This document shows, one piece after another, positions 8,765 through 17,080 of a stretch of DNA of 64,000 nucleotides (the stretch's first letter is position 1; each line of letters opens with the position of its first letter). The stretch lies in NCBI GenBank assembly GCA_963783335.1, contig CAWAND010000004.1, positions 248,001 to 312,000 of the forward strand. Direction: 5' to 3'. The notes beneath the pieces were generated by a model that saw only the letters and a program-made list of their open reading frames with translations, was not told the origin of the DNA and made no database searches. The translations under genes were made by a program, and so were the position numbers. This DNA comes from CAWAND01 sp963783335 (GTDB taxonomy: Bacteria; Chloroflexota; Anaerolineae; Anaerolineales; E44-bin32).

Positions 8765-9859
8765 CTAGAGGTACCGTCCGCCTTGGCCCGCCTGAATACT
8801 CTTCACCAGTTCGCGCACTTGCTGAGCATGCGCCCGGCTGGTCACCAGAATGGCATCTCCCGCATCGACAACGATCAAGTCTTTCACGCCGACCAGCGCA
8901 ATCAAGCGGGGGCTTTCCGACGCGTCATCTTGATAAACAAGACTCCCCGTTGTATCCAGCAGAGCGACTGCCTCGGCCAATATCACGTTTCCATCATCAT
9001 CTCTGGGCAGCGCCTCGAACAGCCGATCCCAAGATCCTACATCCAACCAGCCAAGGTCCCCGACCTCGAGCATCGCCACATGGCCCGCCTTTTCCATCAC
9101 CCCATAGTCGATCGTTTGGGGCTTGATGCCGGGCCACAGACGCTCAATCGTCGTTCGCGATTCGGAACCGGCCTTCTCGATTTCCGACAACGCCAATGCG
9201 AGGTCTGGCATCCACTGCTGGATCTCGCCGAGGATTGTCTTGCATTTCCACGCGAAGATGCCGGCGTTCCACAGAAACCGTCGGCTCTTGACGTATGCTT
9301 CCGCCTCTGCGGCACCTGGCTTCTCCTTGAAGGACCGCACCTCGAAGGTATTGAACCCCTCGGAACTGGGCAAGCCCTCCCCCTTCTCAAGATATCCATA
9401 CCCTGTTTCCGGGCCGGTTGGTTCCAGGCCCAAGGTTACCAAGAAGTCTTGCCTGGCCACTTTCTCAGCCGCAGAAAGCGCGTCTCGCAGCCGTTGGTCG
9501 TTCTGGACGACATGATCAGCCGGGAGGCAAATCATCACCGCCTCCGGATCCCGCCTGGCAAGTTCCACCGCCGCCATGCCTATCACTGCCGCTGTCCCCC
9601 GAGGAGAGGGTTCGATCAAAAAATTCTCCGGCGAGAGGACTGGCGTCTGGCGTCGCAACAGCTCCGCCTGGTCTTCGACGGTGACCACGGTGATGCGATC
9701 GGCCGGTATCAACGGAAGCAAGCGCGAAATCGTAGCCTGGAAAAGACTCTCTTCGCCCAGAAGGTTGAGCGCTTGTTTCGGCCGATTGCGCCGCGACACA
9801 GGCCACAACCGGGTGCCACCTCCACCAGCCATCACCACCGCGTACAAAGAATCTGACAT
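8765..9859 (-). CDS. manC: Mannose-1-phosphate guanylyltransferase
   Basis: This 364-residue enzyme makes GDP-mannose from GTP and mannose-1-phosphate for glycan synthesis. It has the nucleotidyltransferase signature GGGGTRLWPVSRRNRPKQ at residues about 11-27, EPSPRGTAA, and a C-terminal left-handed helix region. There is no C-terminal isomerase domain, so it is the single-function form. The ATG at 9859 shares its A with the TGA stop of dprA, so translation is probably coupled. Confidence 0.92.
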   Translation of the reverse strand: MSDSLYAVVMAGGGGTRLWPVSRRNRPKQALNLLGEESLFQATISRLLPLIPADRITVVTVEDQAELLRRQTPVLSPENFLIEPSPRGTAAVIGMAAVELARRDPEAVMICLPADHVVQNDQRLRDALSAAEKVARQDFLVTLGLEPTGPETGYGYLEKGEGLPSSEGFNTFEVRSFKEKPGAAEAEAYVKSRRFLWNAGIFAWKCKTILGEIQQWMPDLALALSEIEKAGSESRTTIERLWPGIKPQTIDYGVMEKAGHVAMLEVGDLGWLDVGSWDRLFEALPRDDDGNVILAEAVALLDTTGSLVYQDDASESPRLIALVGVKDLIVVDAGDAILVTSRAHAQQVRELVKSIQAGQGGRYL

Positions 9860-10302
9860 CAATCTATCCTGTAACCGGGCGATGTCTCTCGAGCCAGAAT
9901 ATAGGTCATCCCACCCACCTGACGCACCTGACCACGCAGCTCCAGCATCGCGAGTGAAGCGCTGATCTCGGCAATCGACATTCCGCTTCGGCGGCTGATC
10001 TCATCAATGTGAAGCGGCTCATCACCTAGGGATTTTAGAATGCCTCGCTCCGTCGCATTGGCCGGCAGAAGCCGGGAAGCCGCTACCTGCCGGTTGACCA
10101 TCTCTAAGTTCAACGCTTCCGAGAGCGCATCGGTTGACACCATGGGAAAAGCCCCTGACGCAATCAATCGGTTGGTGCCCCGACCGGCGCGATCGTGGAT
10201 ACGGCCAGGCACGGCAAAAACATCTCGACCCTGTTCGGCAGCGAAATCCGCCGTGATAAGTGCACCACTCGAATCTCCTGCTTCAATCACCACGACCGCC
10301 AA
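9859..10302 (-). CDS. dprA: DNA-processing protein DprA, C-terminal part (third frame)
   Basis: This frame supplies the end of the Rossmann-fold domain (VVVIEAGDSSGALITADFAAEQGRDVFAVPG) and the C-terminal winged-helix domain that ends in GGMTYILAR. It rejoins the preceding frame at NRIISGLSLAVVVIEAG if one A is restored near 10340-10350. The stop overlaps the manC start. Confidence 0.88.
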   Translation of the reverse strand: MAVVVIEAGDSSGALITADFAAEQGRDVFAVPGRIHDRAGRGTNRLIASGAFPMVSTDALSEALNLEMVNRQVAASRLLPANATERGILKSLGDEPLHIDEISRRSGMSIAEISASLAMLELRGQVRQVGGMTYILARETSPGYRID

Positions 10303-10661
10303 TGATAGGCCAGAGATGATCTGTTCCGCGGCGGAAAGTTACCGCCCTCCGGCTTCGTTCCCAAAGGATAGTCGGAGATAACGGCTCCCGCCCTCGCAAT
10401 CGCTTCAGCCATTTTGCGGTGCTCTGGCGGATAGGTCTCGTCCAATCCCGATCCCAACACGGCGATCGTTCTCCCGCCTGCCTCCAAGGCCGTGCGATGA
10501 GCTATGCCATCGATGCCTCGCGCCATGCCCGACACGACGGTCACACCGCTTCCCACAAGTGCCTGAACAACGGTTCGCGCCACCCCGCGGCCATATCCCT
10601 GGGGCGCCGGGTGCCAACGACGGCCACCGCCAAGCTGTCTGAGGCGCCAACTTCTCCCCAA
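10287..10661 (-). CDS. dprA: DNA-processing protein DprA, middle part (second frame)
   Basis: This frame carries the core of the DprA Rossmann fold, VSGMARGIDGIAHRTAL, the VLGSGLDETYPPEHRKM loop and ISDYPLGTKPEGGNFPPRNR. Real coding sequence begins near 10606, where one base appears to be missing in a run of four C's (VVGTRR, then PQGYGRG). It ends at the second missing base, near 10345. Confidence 0.88.
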   Translation of the reverse strand: MGRSWRLRQLGGGRRWHPAPQGYGRGVARTVVQALVGSGVTVVSGMARGIDGIAHRTALEAGGRTIAVLGSGLDETYPPEHRKMAEAIARAGAVISDYPLGTKPEGGNFPPRNRSSLAYHWRSW

Positions 10662-10969
10662 GCATACAAGACGGGCGGAGGATATTCGATCTCCTTCAGC
10701 CGCGCGGGATAATCTTGGTCGTCCCAGGTGAGGAGACGATAGCCAAGCGCCCCAATGCGGTCGAACTCGTGCTGCAAATCAAGCTCACGCCGAGCTCGAA
10801 GCAATGCCGACAAGGCATCCCGGGGCAATCCTACCGCTTTCAGGTTCTGGTCTGGGGCGGTCCACGCGGCTTCCGGAGATTCGAAGACCTCCAGGAGCCG
10901 CCGCAGGCGCCCCGCCCCGATGCCGGGGACGAGGCTGAAGCCAAGCCAGTAGAGCCTGGGGTCGCTCAT
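10541..10969 (-). CDS. dprA: DNA-processing protein DprA, N-terminal part (first frame)
   Basis: DprA loads RecA onto incoming single-stranded DNA during natural transformation. This part holds the SAM/HhH-like N-terminal domain (LVPGIGAGRLRRLLEVF) and the beginning of the nucleotide-like fold (LAVAVVGTRRP). I start at the ATG at 10969, a few bases behind GGGGGTG. Corrected for two missing bases, the whole protein is about 370 residues, the usual length. A promoter lies at 11016-11045, and dprA-manC form a coupled pair. Confidence 0.88.
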   Translation of the reverse strand: MSDPRLYWLGFSLVPGIGAGRLRRLLEVFESPEAAWTAPDQNLKAVGLPRDALSALLRARRELDLQHEFDRIGALGYRLLTWDDQDYPARLKEIEYPPPVLYAWGEVGASDSLAVAVVGTRRPRDMAAGWREPLFRHLWEAV

Positions 10970-11015
10970 GATGCACCCCCTGTCGCGACCTTGGTTCCCT
11001 TCAGATGGCCGGCCG

Positions 11016-11045
11016 AGCATACCACGCCCAGATTCGTGGTGTCAA
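11016..11045 (-). promoter_or_regulatory. Promoter upstream of dprA-manC
   Basis: On the minus strand TTGACA (11045-11040) is followed after 18 bases by TATGCT (11021-11016), leaving a leader of about 40 bases before the dprA ATG. Confidence 0.6.
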
Positions 11046-11119
11046 GCGCTCCCAGGTCAGTTGGTCGGACAAATGGCTCACGTCGTCAGCGAGGAAGATG
11101 GATCGACACCCGATAGGGA

Positions 11120-12292
11120 TCAGGCCGCTGCTCGGGCGCGCTGGCGCCAGGCACCGGACCGATCAGGAACGTAGGTCACGAGTTCTGACAGACTTGCTTC
11201 AATCAAAGAATCAAGCTTCACCGCGGCCTCGATCTCGGCAACCTGATCCAATTTGGCCTTTGTGGCTGGGTGTCGGGCGACGATGGAACAACAATCCTTG
11301 TAGGTTCGGTTCGCGGTCTCATCCAAATCAAGCTCGATACCGAGATCGATAATCTCTTGTTTGTCGTATGCGATCAGCGGGCGGAAGATCGGCAGCCGAA
11401 CGGCATCATCGACAGCCGCCAGGTTCTCCAAGGTCTGGGACGCGACCTGGCCCAGGTTGTCCCCAGTGAAGAGGCCCAGAATGCCCCTTTCCTGCGCGAG
11501 ACGCTCGGCCGTCAAGGCCATGAAGCGCCGGAAGACGATCAACTCCTGGCGCTGATACGTCGAGAGCCCGGCCGTGGCCAGTTGGAAGTGGTGGTAGGGG
11601 ACATAGTGCAAAACCATCCGCGGGACGAACCTCATCAACCGCCCGGACAGCTCGGCCACCTTCGCCTCATGCGCATCCGCAGCCTTGCCAAACGCATGAA
11701 AGTGAATCAGCTCGATTTCGGCGCCGCGCTTGGCCATGAGAAAAGAGGCCACGGCCGAGTCAATTCCGGCTGAGAACAACCCCATCAGCCGTCCCGAGAC
11801 GCCTACGGGGAGACCTCGCCACGCTCGCCCCTTGTCGGCATACAGAAACGTGCCTGCCCCGGTGATCTCCACGTGCAGCAAATAGTCGGGATGGCTCAGA
11901 TCAACGCGGGCCCCATACTTCCGATCCAGCGCGCCTCCAATGATGGTCTCCAGCTCTTGGGAGTTGCGATCGAGCTGCTTGCTGGCCCGGGTGACGCGCA
12001 CGGCGAATGTCGCCGCTTGGAGAATGTCAGCCTCGGAGTACGCGATAGCCGCTTCGAGGATGGCATCCAAGGAAGTCGGAACTTTTACGGCCTCGGACCA
12101 CCAGGCAACGCCGAGCACGTTGCTCAGATCGAGCGGGTAATTGCTCTCAACCGTCAGCCGGCCACGGCGCCGGTGGACACGCGTTCCAGGATGCTGCTGC
12201 TTGATATTGCGCACCAGCTGGTTCTCGAAATCAGGTCGATTCTTGCCCTTGAGCGCGATCTCCCCGTAGTGCACCATGTACAGATGGGACAT
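11120..12292 (-). CDS. thiI: tRNA 4-thiouridine synthase ThiI
   Basis: ThiI adenylates U8 of tRNA and receives sulfur to make 4-thiouridine; some members also feed thiazole synthesis. The 390-residue protein has an N-terminal ferredoxin-like plus THUMP region (ending about residue 160), the PP-loop GLFSAGIDSAVASF, LFTGDNLGQVASQTLENL and KDCCSIVARHP. The PP-loop reads SAGIDS rather than the usual SGGIDS. There is no C-terminal rhodanese domain, so sulfur must come from another carrier or donor, as in the short ThiI class. Confidence 0.93.
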   Translation of the reverse strand: MSHLYMVHYGEIALKGKNRPDFENQLVRNIKQQHPGTRVHRRRGRLTVESNYPLDLSNVLGVAWWSEAVKVPTSLDAILEAAIAYSEADILQAATFAVRVTRASKQLDRNSQELETIIGGALDRKYGARVDLSHPDYLLHVEITGAGTFLYADKGRAWRGLPVGVSGRLMGLFSAGIDSAVASFLMAKRGAEIELIHFHAFGKAADAHEAKVAELSGRLMRFVPRMVLHYVPYHHFQLATAGLSTYQRQELIVFRRFMALTAERLAQERGILGLFTGDNLGQVASQTLENLAAVDDAVRLPIFRPLIAYDKQEIIDLGIELDLDETANRTYKDCCSIVARHPATKAKLDQVAEIEAAVKLDSLIEASLSELVTYVPDRSGAWRQRARAAA

Positions 12293-12335
12293 TCAGACAC
12301 GCCTCGAGATTGTGCGTAACTTCACTCGCGTTCGT

Positions 12336-12773
12336 TCAGCTGTTGGCCAATACGGCCTTGAGGCTGATCTCCACGCCGGCAAGGGCGCGCGACACCGGGC
12401 AATTCTTCTTAGATGCTTGGGCGATCTCTTGGAAGCTTGCTTCATCGATTCCCGGCACAACCGCAGTCGTTTCGAGCACGATTCGGGTAATCGTCCAACC
12501 AGCTTCCTTCTTTTCCAGGCTGAGGTTGGCCTGCGTGTTGATCGACTCTGCAGTGTGGCCCGCCCTGGCAAGCGCAGCCGCAAACGCCATGGTGAAACAT
12601 CCTGCATGTCCAGCGCCGATGAGTTCTTCCGGGTTGGCACCCTCGGCCGATTCAAACCTGGATGGCGCAGAGTAAGCCGCTTCATACGCCCAATCCCCGG
12701 ATCCGAAAGACATCAAACCCTGGCCCGTCGCCAGATCGCCTTTCCACTCCGCTCGTCCTGTTCGTTGTGGCAT
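12336..12773 (-). CDS. OsmC/Ohr-family peroxiredoxin
   Basis: This 145-residue protein is of normal OsmC length. It has the RTGRAEWKGDLATGQG start, NPEELIGAGHAGCFTMAFAAAL with the first redox cysteine, and KKNCPVSRAL with the second. The family reduces organic hydroperoxides. I use the ATG at 12773 because family members start MPxR; a GTG nine codons upstream is also open. A TATAAT box at 12863-12868 (minus) with a poor -35 may be its promoter. Confidence 0.9.
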   Translation of the reverse strand: MPQRTGRAEWKGDLATGQGLMSFGSGDWAYEAAYSAPSRFESAEGANPEELIGAGHAGCFTMAFAAALARAGHTAESINTQANLSLEKKEAGWTITRIVLETTAVVPGIDEASFQEIAQASKKNCPVSRALAGVEISLKAVLANS

Positions 12774-12967
12774 GGATAAAGCCTCGCTTTCTCGATTCAC
12801 GCCCTGCTGCCTCCCGTCGCTCCGAAATGGGCAGCAGGTGATCCCGTCCGCTCCAACACACCATTATACCGGCCGCCGACAGGTGCCCCCATGTGCACCT
12901 GCACGCCCGAATGTTATCCTGAGAGCAGCGTTCGGCCATTGACTCGCCTGGACAAGGAGAATGACGC

Positions 12968-13702
12968 TTGTGCCGCGCAGTTGTGTTCGATCTCGATGGA
13001 ACGCTAGTCCAAACGGAGCGGCTCAAAGCTGCATCCTACGCTCAAGCCGCACACGAACTCCGCCCTGAGGTTGACCCCGCAGATGTCAAAATCGCATTCC
13101 GGGACGTCGTTGGGGGGTCACGTTATGAGGTTGCATCAGCCTTGCTCACCAGGTTCGGTCTCGAAGACGCGGCCAGCCGCCGAATGGCCGAGTTCGGAGT
13201 GCAAACGCCCTGGCAAGCGTATGTCCAGATCCGGCTCGCTATCTACGATGAACTGATCGCCGATCCGCAGATCGTGCGCGACCATCGTTGGCCATACAAT
13301 GTGGAAGTGGTGGAGATGAGCCGGCGAGCCGGCTGCCGACTGGCACTGGCGACCATGTCGCATTGCGAGCAGACCAGGGCAATCCTGGAAGCTTTGGAGA
13401 TGACAACCACCTTTGATTTCGTGGCCACGCGTGACGATGTCGAGCGACCCAAGCCAGACCCGGAAATTTACACTCTCGCCGCCCACCACCTCGCCGTTCC
13501 GCCCAAGGAGACTTTAGCCCTTGAGGATTCCCCCTCCGGTGTGAAATCCGCACTGGCCGCAGGATTGAGTGTAGTCGCCGTCACGACACCGTTGACACGC
13601 GACCATATCCATCAAAGCAACTTGCTCCCTCCCGAGCGAATTGTCGACAACCATTCTGAGGTCATCCCGTTTTTCGACCGCCTCTTGGGAGCGGGAGACT
13701 AG
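12968..13702 (+). CDS. HAD-superfamily hydrolase, beta-phosphoglucomutase-like subfamily
   Basis: This 244-residue protein has the four HAD motifs: VVFDLDGTL (nucleophile and acid Asp), the Ser/Thr region LATMSH, the lysine in ERPKPDPEIY, and LEDSPSGVKSALAAG. The helical cap is of the C1 type. It probably dephosphorylates or isomerises a small phosphorylated metabolite; the substrate is not evident. It starts with TTG at 12968, eight bases behind AAGGAG, because the frame is closed by TGA just upstream. Confidence 0.85.
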   Translation: MCRAVVFDLDGTLVQTERLKAASYAQAAHELRPEVDPADVKIAFRDVVGGSRYEVASALLTRFGLEDAASRRMAEFGVQTPWQAYVQIRLAIYDELIADPQIVRDHRWPYNVEVVEMSRRAGCRLALATMSHCEQTRAILEALEMTTTFDFVATRDDVERPKPDPEIYTLAAHHLAVPPKETLALEDSPSGVKSALAAGLSVVAVTTPLTRDHIHQSNLLPPERIVDNHSEVIPFFDRLLGAGD

Positions 13703-13721
13703 CACCTAGGGTGCTTCCATA

Positions 13722-13737
13722 TGTGATTTTTTTCACA
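13722..13737. promoter_or_regulatory. CRP/FNR-type palindrome at the atp promoter
   Basis: TGTGA, six T's, TCACA is a perfect match to the CRP-family 16-mer. It sits 9 bases upstream of TATTAT (13746-13751), where the -35 box would be, as in class II activator promoters or in a repressor overlap. It is one of three identical-class sites in the window, all intergenic. Confidence 0.65.
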
Positions 13738-13745
13738 TTGTGTGA

Positions 13746-13751
13746 TATTAT
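13746..13751 (+). promoter_or_regulatory. Probable -10 box of the atp operon
   Basis: TATTAT lies directly downstream of the palindrome and no -35-like hexamer stands 16-18 bases before it, which fits an activator-dependent promoter. The atp genes begin 400 bases further on. Confidence 0.45.
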
Positions 13752-13757
13752 CTCCCC

Positions 13758-14153
13758 CGAGCGGAAGGCAGATTATCGCGCCTTGGAGGTCATATTTTCA
13801 TCCTCCCGACACGCCGGGCCTTCCCCTTCTTGGGATCGAAACAGCAGCACAAGTTGCCTGAGCATTGGTTAGACTTTAGAATAAGGGCTGTAAACATCCA
13901 GCACTGGGGAGGCCCGGCGTCAAGAAGACGCTTGGCTGTTTGAGCGGATAGCTTAGAGGCTGTAATCCAGCGGCTCCACGAAGTCCCTGCTGCCGCCGCG
14001 ACACAAACCCGATGATGCGACAAGGCCGAACAATTTCGGCCCGGACGAAGGCTATGCGCAGGGGGCTCTGAGGACGGCGAGGCCCGCCAGGGAGGGCAAA
14101 ACCTTGATCCTCAAATTCGCTCATGGTAAACTCGCCCGGGACCAGCGGCTGGA
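13758..14153 (+). other. Long untranslated leader of the atp operon, possibly a structured RNA
   Basis: This stretch of about 400 bases has no convincing gene. It contains a long imperfect stem, 13808-13826 against 13906-13921 (about 14 to 16 pairs with small bulges), enclosing a 79-base loop. Near 14030 it also has a smaller hairpin with GGCCGAA/TTCGGCC arms. I could not match it to 6S, tmRNA, RNase P or SRP RNA by their conserved cores. Confidence 0.4.
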
Positions 14154-14393
14154 TTGAAGAACAATCGGAAGGTCGTGCTCGTATTTCAGGTAGTAGGCGT
14201 GGGCTGGTACTTGGCCATGTCACTCCTGGCCGGTATTCTGGGCGGCCTGTGGCTGGACAACCGGTTCAGCACCCTTCCCCTTTTCACCATAGTTGGACTT
14301 ATCGCGGGAGGCTTCGTGGCTTTTTACGGCGCCTATCGCATGGTGCAACCTCTGATCGGTCCAGATGACGACACCAAGGACGGAGGTACTTAG
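14154..14393 (+). CDS. AtpI/AtpZ-like small membrane protein of the ATP synthase operon
   Basis: This 79-residue protein has two hydrophobic helices (about 8-30 and 40-58) with a GLWLDNRF turn between them, as in AtpI/AtpZ proteins that head atp operons and help c-ring assembly or cation uptake. The start is TTG at 14154; an in-frame TAA lies at 14127-14129, and a GTG seven codons downstream is an alternative. Its TAG stop overlaps the atpB GTG by one base. Confidence 0.75.
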   Translation: MKNNRKVVLVFQVVGVGWYLAMSLLAGILGGLWLDNRFSTLPLFTIVGLIAGGFVAFYGAYRMVQPLIGPDDDTKDGGT

Positions 14394-15298
14394 TGTCGCC
14401 GAACGCCAAGCTCAAGATAACGGCAGCGGCGGTGCTGGTTACAGGCCTGGGAATCGCGGGCCTTTACAACGGCGCGATCGGCGCCGCCTTTTTTGGCACA
14501 CACGAGCTTCTTGGCGTCCCTCATGTCGAACTAGCTGCGCCTGAGGTCTTTTCCCTCGCCGGCCTGGGAATCAGCAACACCATTCTTTCCTCTTGGGTCA
14601 CAACACTCATTCTCATTCTGCTGCTCGTAGGCGGGATGCGTGGCGGGAAACTCATCCCGACCGGCATGCAAAACGTCGTCGAGTGGATCATGGACGCCCT
14701 TTACGGCTTCGTGGAAAGCGTGGCGGGAGAAGAATACGGCCGGAAGTTCTTTCCTCTTATCGCTACCATCTTCCTTTTCGTCGCATTCAACGCATGGCTA
14801 GCACTTATCCCTGTCTACCAGAGTCTTGGATTCATCAAGGACGGTCACATCAACGTGCATCTGCTCCGGTCTGCCGGAACAGACCTCAACATGCCCCTGG
14901 CGATCGCCCTTGTCTCGGGGGTCTTTGTAGAGTACTGGGGCTTCCGCGCCCACGGGCTGAAGTATATCGAGGAGTATCTGCGCTTCAGACAGTTTTGGGA
15001 GGGCTTGCGGCACCTTTCCGTGCTCGACATCTTCACCGGATTGATTCACGCCGCCGTGGGACTCCTCGAGCTCCTGAGCCACTTCATCCGGGTGGTCAGT
15101 TTCACGTTTCGTTTGTTCGGCAACATGACGGCAGGCGAGATCGTGCTGATCGTGGTTGCCTTTTTGGTGTCCTTCGTGCTCGCCGTGCCGTTCTACGGTC
15201 TGGAGCTCTTGGTGGGGTTCATTCAAGCGCTTATCTTCGCCGGGCTCAGCCTGGCCTTCGTCACAGTGGCCGTGGGGAGCCATGGGGAGGAGCACTAG
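14393..15298 (+). CDS. atpB: F-type ATP synthase subunit a
   Basis: Subunit a (301 residues) forms the proton half-channels beside the c-ring. It is a multi-helix membrane protein. The essential arginine helix is visible as SFTFRLFGNMTAGEIVL near residue 240, followed by the final helix FIQALIFAGLSLAFVTVAVG. It starts with GTG. A 194-base gap separates it from atpE. Confidence 0.96.
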   Translation: MSPNAKLKITAAAVLVTGLGIAGLYNGAIGAAFFGTHELLGVPHVELAAPEVFSLAGLGISNTILSSWVTTLILILLLVGGMRGGKLIPTGMQNVVEWIMDALYGFVESVAGEEYGRKFFPLIATIFLFVAFNAWLALIPVYQSLGFIKDGHINVHLLRSAGTDLNMPLAIALVSGVFVEYWGFRAHGLKYIEEYLRFRQFWEGLRHLSVLDIFTGLIHAAVGLLELLSHFIRVVSFTFRLFGNMTAGEIVLIVVAFLVSFVLAVPFYGLELLVGFIQALIFAGLSLAFVTVAVGSHGEEH

Positions 15299-15492
15299 AA
15301 CCTATTATTTGCCAGAAGGATCCATCTGCCAGAGCCTTGCGACAGCGGCCTGCGCGGGCTGCTGCCCCGGAGATGGTCGCGGTGCCACACCTTTTGTGCC
15401 TCACCGGCTGCAGGAGCGCTGTGAAGAGATCTTGATCGAATCAACATTGTGCCGCAAAACGACTTCAATGGACACATGAAGGAGGAAACAGA

Positions 15493-15729
15493 GTGGACGT
15501 AAATGTTGCACGAATGATCGCCGCCGGATTGGCGGTCGGACTGGGGATGTTCGGCCCGGCAATCGGCATCGGTATGATCGGCGTGGCGGCCATGAACGCC
15601 TTGGGCCGAAATCCGGAAGCCCGAAGTGCGATTCTCACGAACATGATCCTGGCCATCGCCTTTGCCGAAGCCATCGGCATCTATGTCCTGATTGTGGCCA
15701 TTATCCTCGCCCTGGTAGCCGGCGGTTAG
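15493..15729 (+). CDS. atpE: F-type ATP synthase subunit c
   Basis: This 78-residue proteolipid hairpin builds the rotor ring. The polar loop is GRNPEAR and the ion-binding glutamate is in AFAEAIGIY of the second helix. The first helix lacks the glutamine, and the second lacks the Ser after Glu, that mark sodium-type rings, so a proton ring is predicted. AGGAGG lies seven bases before the GTG start. Confidence 0.96.
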   Translation: MDVNVARMIAAGLAVGLGMFGPAIGIGMIGVAAMNALGRNPEARSAILTNMILAIAFAEAIGIYVLIVAIILALVAGG

Positions 15730-15762
15730 CTTCGGTCACCTAGCACGCGGAAGAGGGATATT

Positions 15763-16308
15763 GTGCAATTTGCAGGGCTGATCCAAGAAGGTGGAGGCAC
15801 CGGTGGACTGGGGACGCTGGGATTTGATATCCCCAGCCTTATCGTCTACTTGGTCAACTTCTGTCTCTTGCTCGCCATCCTATACTTCTTCGCCTACAAG
15901 CCGTTCCTCAACCTGATGGACGAGCGCTCACGGCGTATCAAGGAAGGTCTGGAAGCCGCCGAAAAGGCCAAGGAGGAGTTGGCCAGAATTCAGGCCGACA
16001 TGGAACGGCAACTGGAGGAGGCGCACAAGGAAGGACAGCAGTTCATCGACCGAACCAGGGAGATTGCCGATCGGTACCTGGAGGAAGAACGGCAAGAGGC
16101 CCGCAGAGAAGTGGAAGCCCTCTTGGAGCGGGCCAGGGCCGAAATCCAGCGGGAACGCGACGAGGCTATGGCAGAAGTGCGACGACACTTCGCCGACCTC
16201 GCGATCCGGGCCGCCGAGCAAGTCGTTGGCCGGGCCCTGGACAGAAAGGCCCACGTGGAGATTATCGAAGAGGTCCTGGCCGAGAGCAATGACATAGGGA
16301 ACAGCTAA
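15763..16308 (+). CDS. atpF: F-type ATP synthase subunit b
   Basis: Subunit b (181 residues) is the peripheral stalk. It has one N-terminal membrane helix (about 27-48, IVYLVNFCLLLAILYFF) and a long charged coiled coil rich in Glu, Arg and Ala to the C-terminus. It starts with GTG and ends four bases before atpH. Confidence 0.95.
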   Translation: MQFAGLIQEGGGTGGLGTLGFDIPSLIVYLVNFCLLLAILYFFAYKPFLNLMDERSRRIKEGLEAAEKAKEELARIQADMERQLEEAHKEGQQFIDRTREIADRYLEEERQEARREVEALLERARAEIQRERDEAMAEVRRHFADLAIRAAEQVVGRALDRKAHVEIIEEVLAESNDIGNS

Positions 16309-16312
16309 CCTG

Positions 16313-16846
16313 ATGACCCGTCTCTCCACGACCAAACGATTCGCGCAAGCCGCATTCGAGCTTGCGCGAGAAGAAGACGAGCTTGCCGCCTGGCAGGAGA
16401 ACCTGTGGCGCCTGGCATCTTTGCTCGAGGCGGATGAGCTTAGCAAATTCTTGGAGGCACCTTTGGTGTCTGAGGCTGACAAGTTGTCGGCCATCAAGAA
16501 CTTGCTTCCCGGCGCCCCGCCCCTGATCTATAACCTGGTGGGCGTCTTGCTGAAAGACGGAATCGTTTCTCTCCTGCCGCTTGTGGCCCAAGAAGTCCAG
16601 GAACTGATCGATCGAGAACAAGGCGTCGAGCGAGCGATTGTGAGCACTGCCGTACCCGTAGACGACGATATCATTGATGCCATTCGCAAGCGGCTCCAAG
16701 AGTTGACTGGCAAACAGGTGGAGATCACCGTCGAAGTGTCTCCATCAATTCTCGGCGGATTTGTGGCAAGGGTCGGCGACCGGCTGATTGACGGCAGCAC
16801 CCGAACTCGGCTAAGACAACTCAAAGCGGAGTTGATGGCCGGCTGA
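16313..16846 (+). CDS. atpH: F-type ATP synthase subunit delta
   Basis: The 177-residue delta subunit joins the peripheral stalk to F1. It opens with the helical TTKRFAQAAFELAREE domain. It ends with the family signature GGFVARVGDRLIDGSTRTRLRQL. A 234-base non-coding gap with a weak hairpin (near 16948-16968) follows before atpA. Confidence 0.95.
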   Translation: MTRLSTTKRFAQAAFELAREEDELAAWQENLWRLASLLEADELSKFLEAPLVSEADKLSAIKNLLPGAPPLIYNLVGVLLKDGIVSLLPLVAQEVQELIDREQGVERAIVSTAVPVDDDIIDAIRKRLQELTGKQVEITVEVSPSILGGFVARVGDRLIDGSTRTRLRQLKAELMAG

Positions 16847-17080
16847 TGGCCCGGTTGCTCCAGGGGCCGCGAGCTCGTCAGAAGCAGAGCGCAACAGTGA
16901 AGTTTGCCAGTTTTTGTGCCGGCGGTTGGCCGGGACCAAATAGGGAAAGCCTCCCTTTAGAAGGCTTCAACAAAGCATGAGACGGCAATCTGAAGGCGGT
17001 GCCGATTCGAGGGCCAAAACCCAACGCACCAATCACCGCCGTCAGGTATGCGCACAAGCAATGGAGTGGAGGTTAGGCAT

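Noticed and set aside
13876..14223. Minus-strand open frame of 115 codons, and a second of 77 codons at 13790-14023, in the atp leader
   Set aside because: Neither has a ribosome-binding site or resemblance to a family, and both lie antisense to the likely atp leader; composition follows the GC-rich stem.
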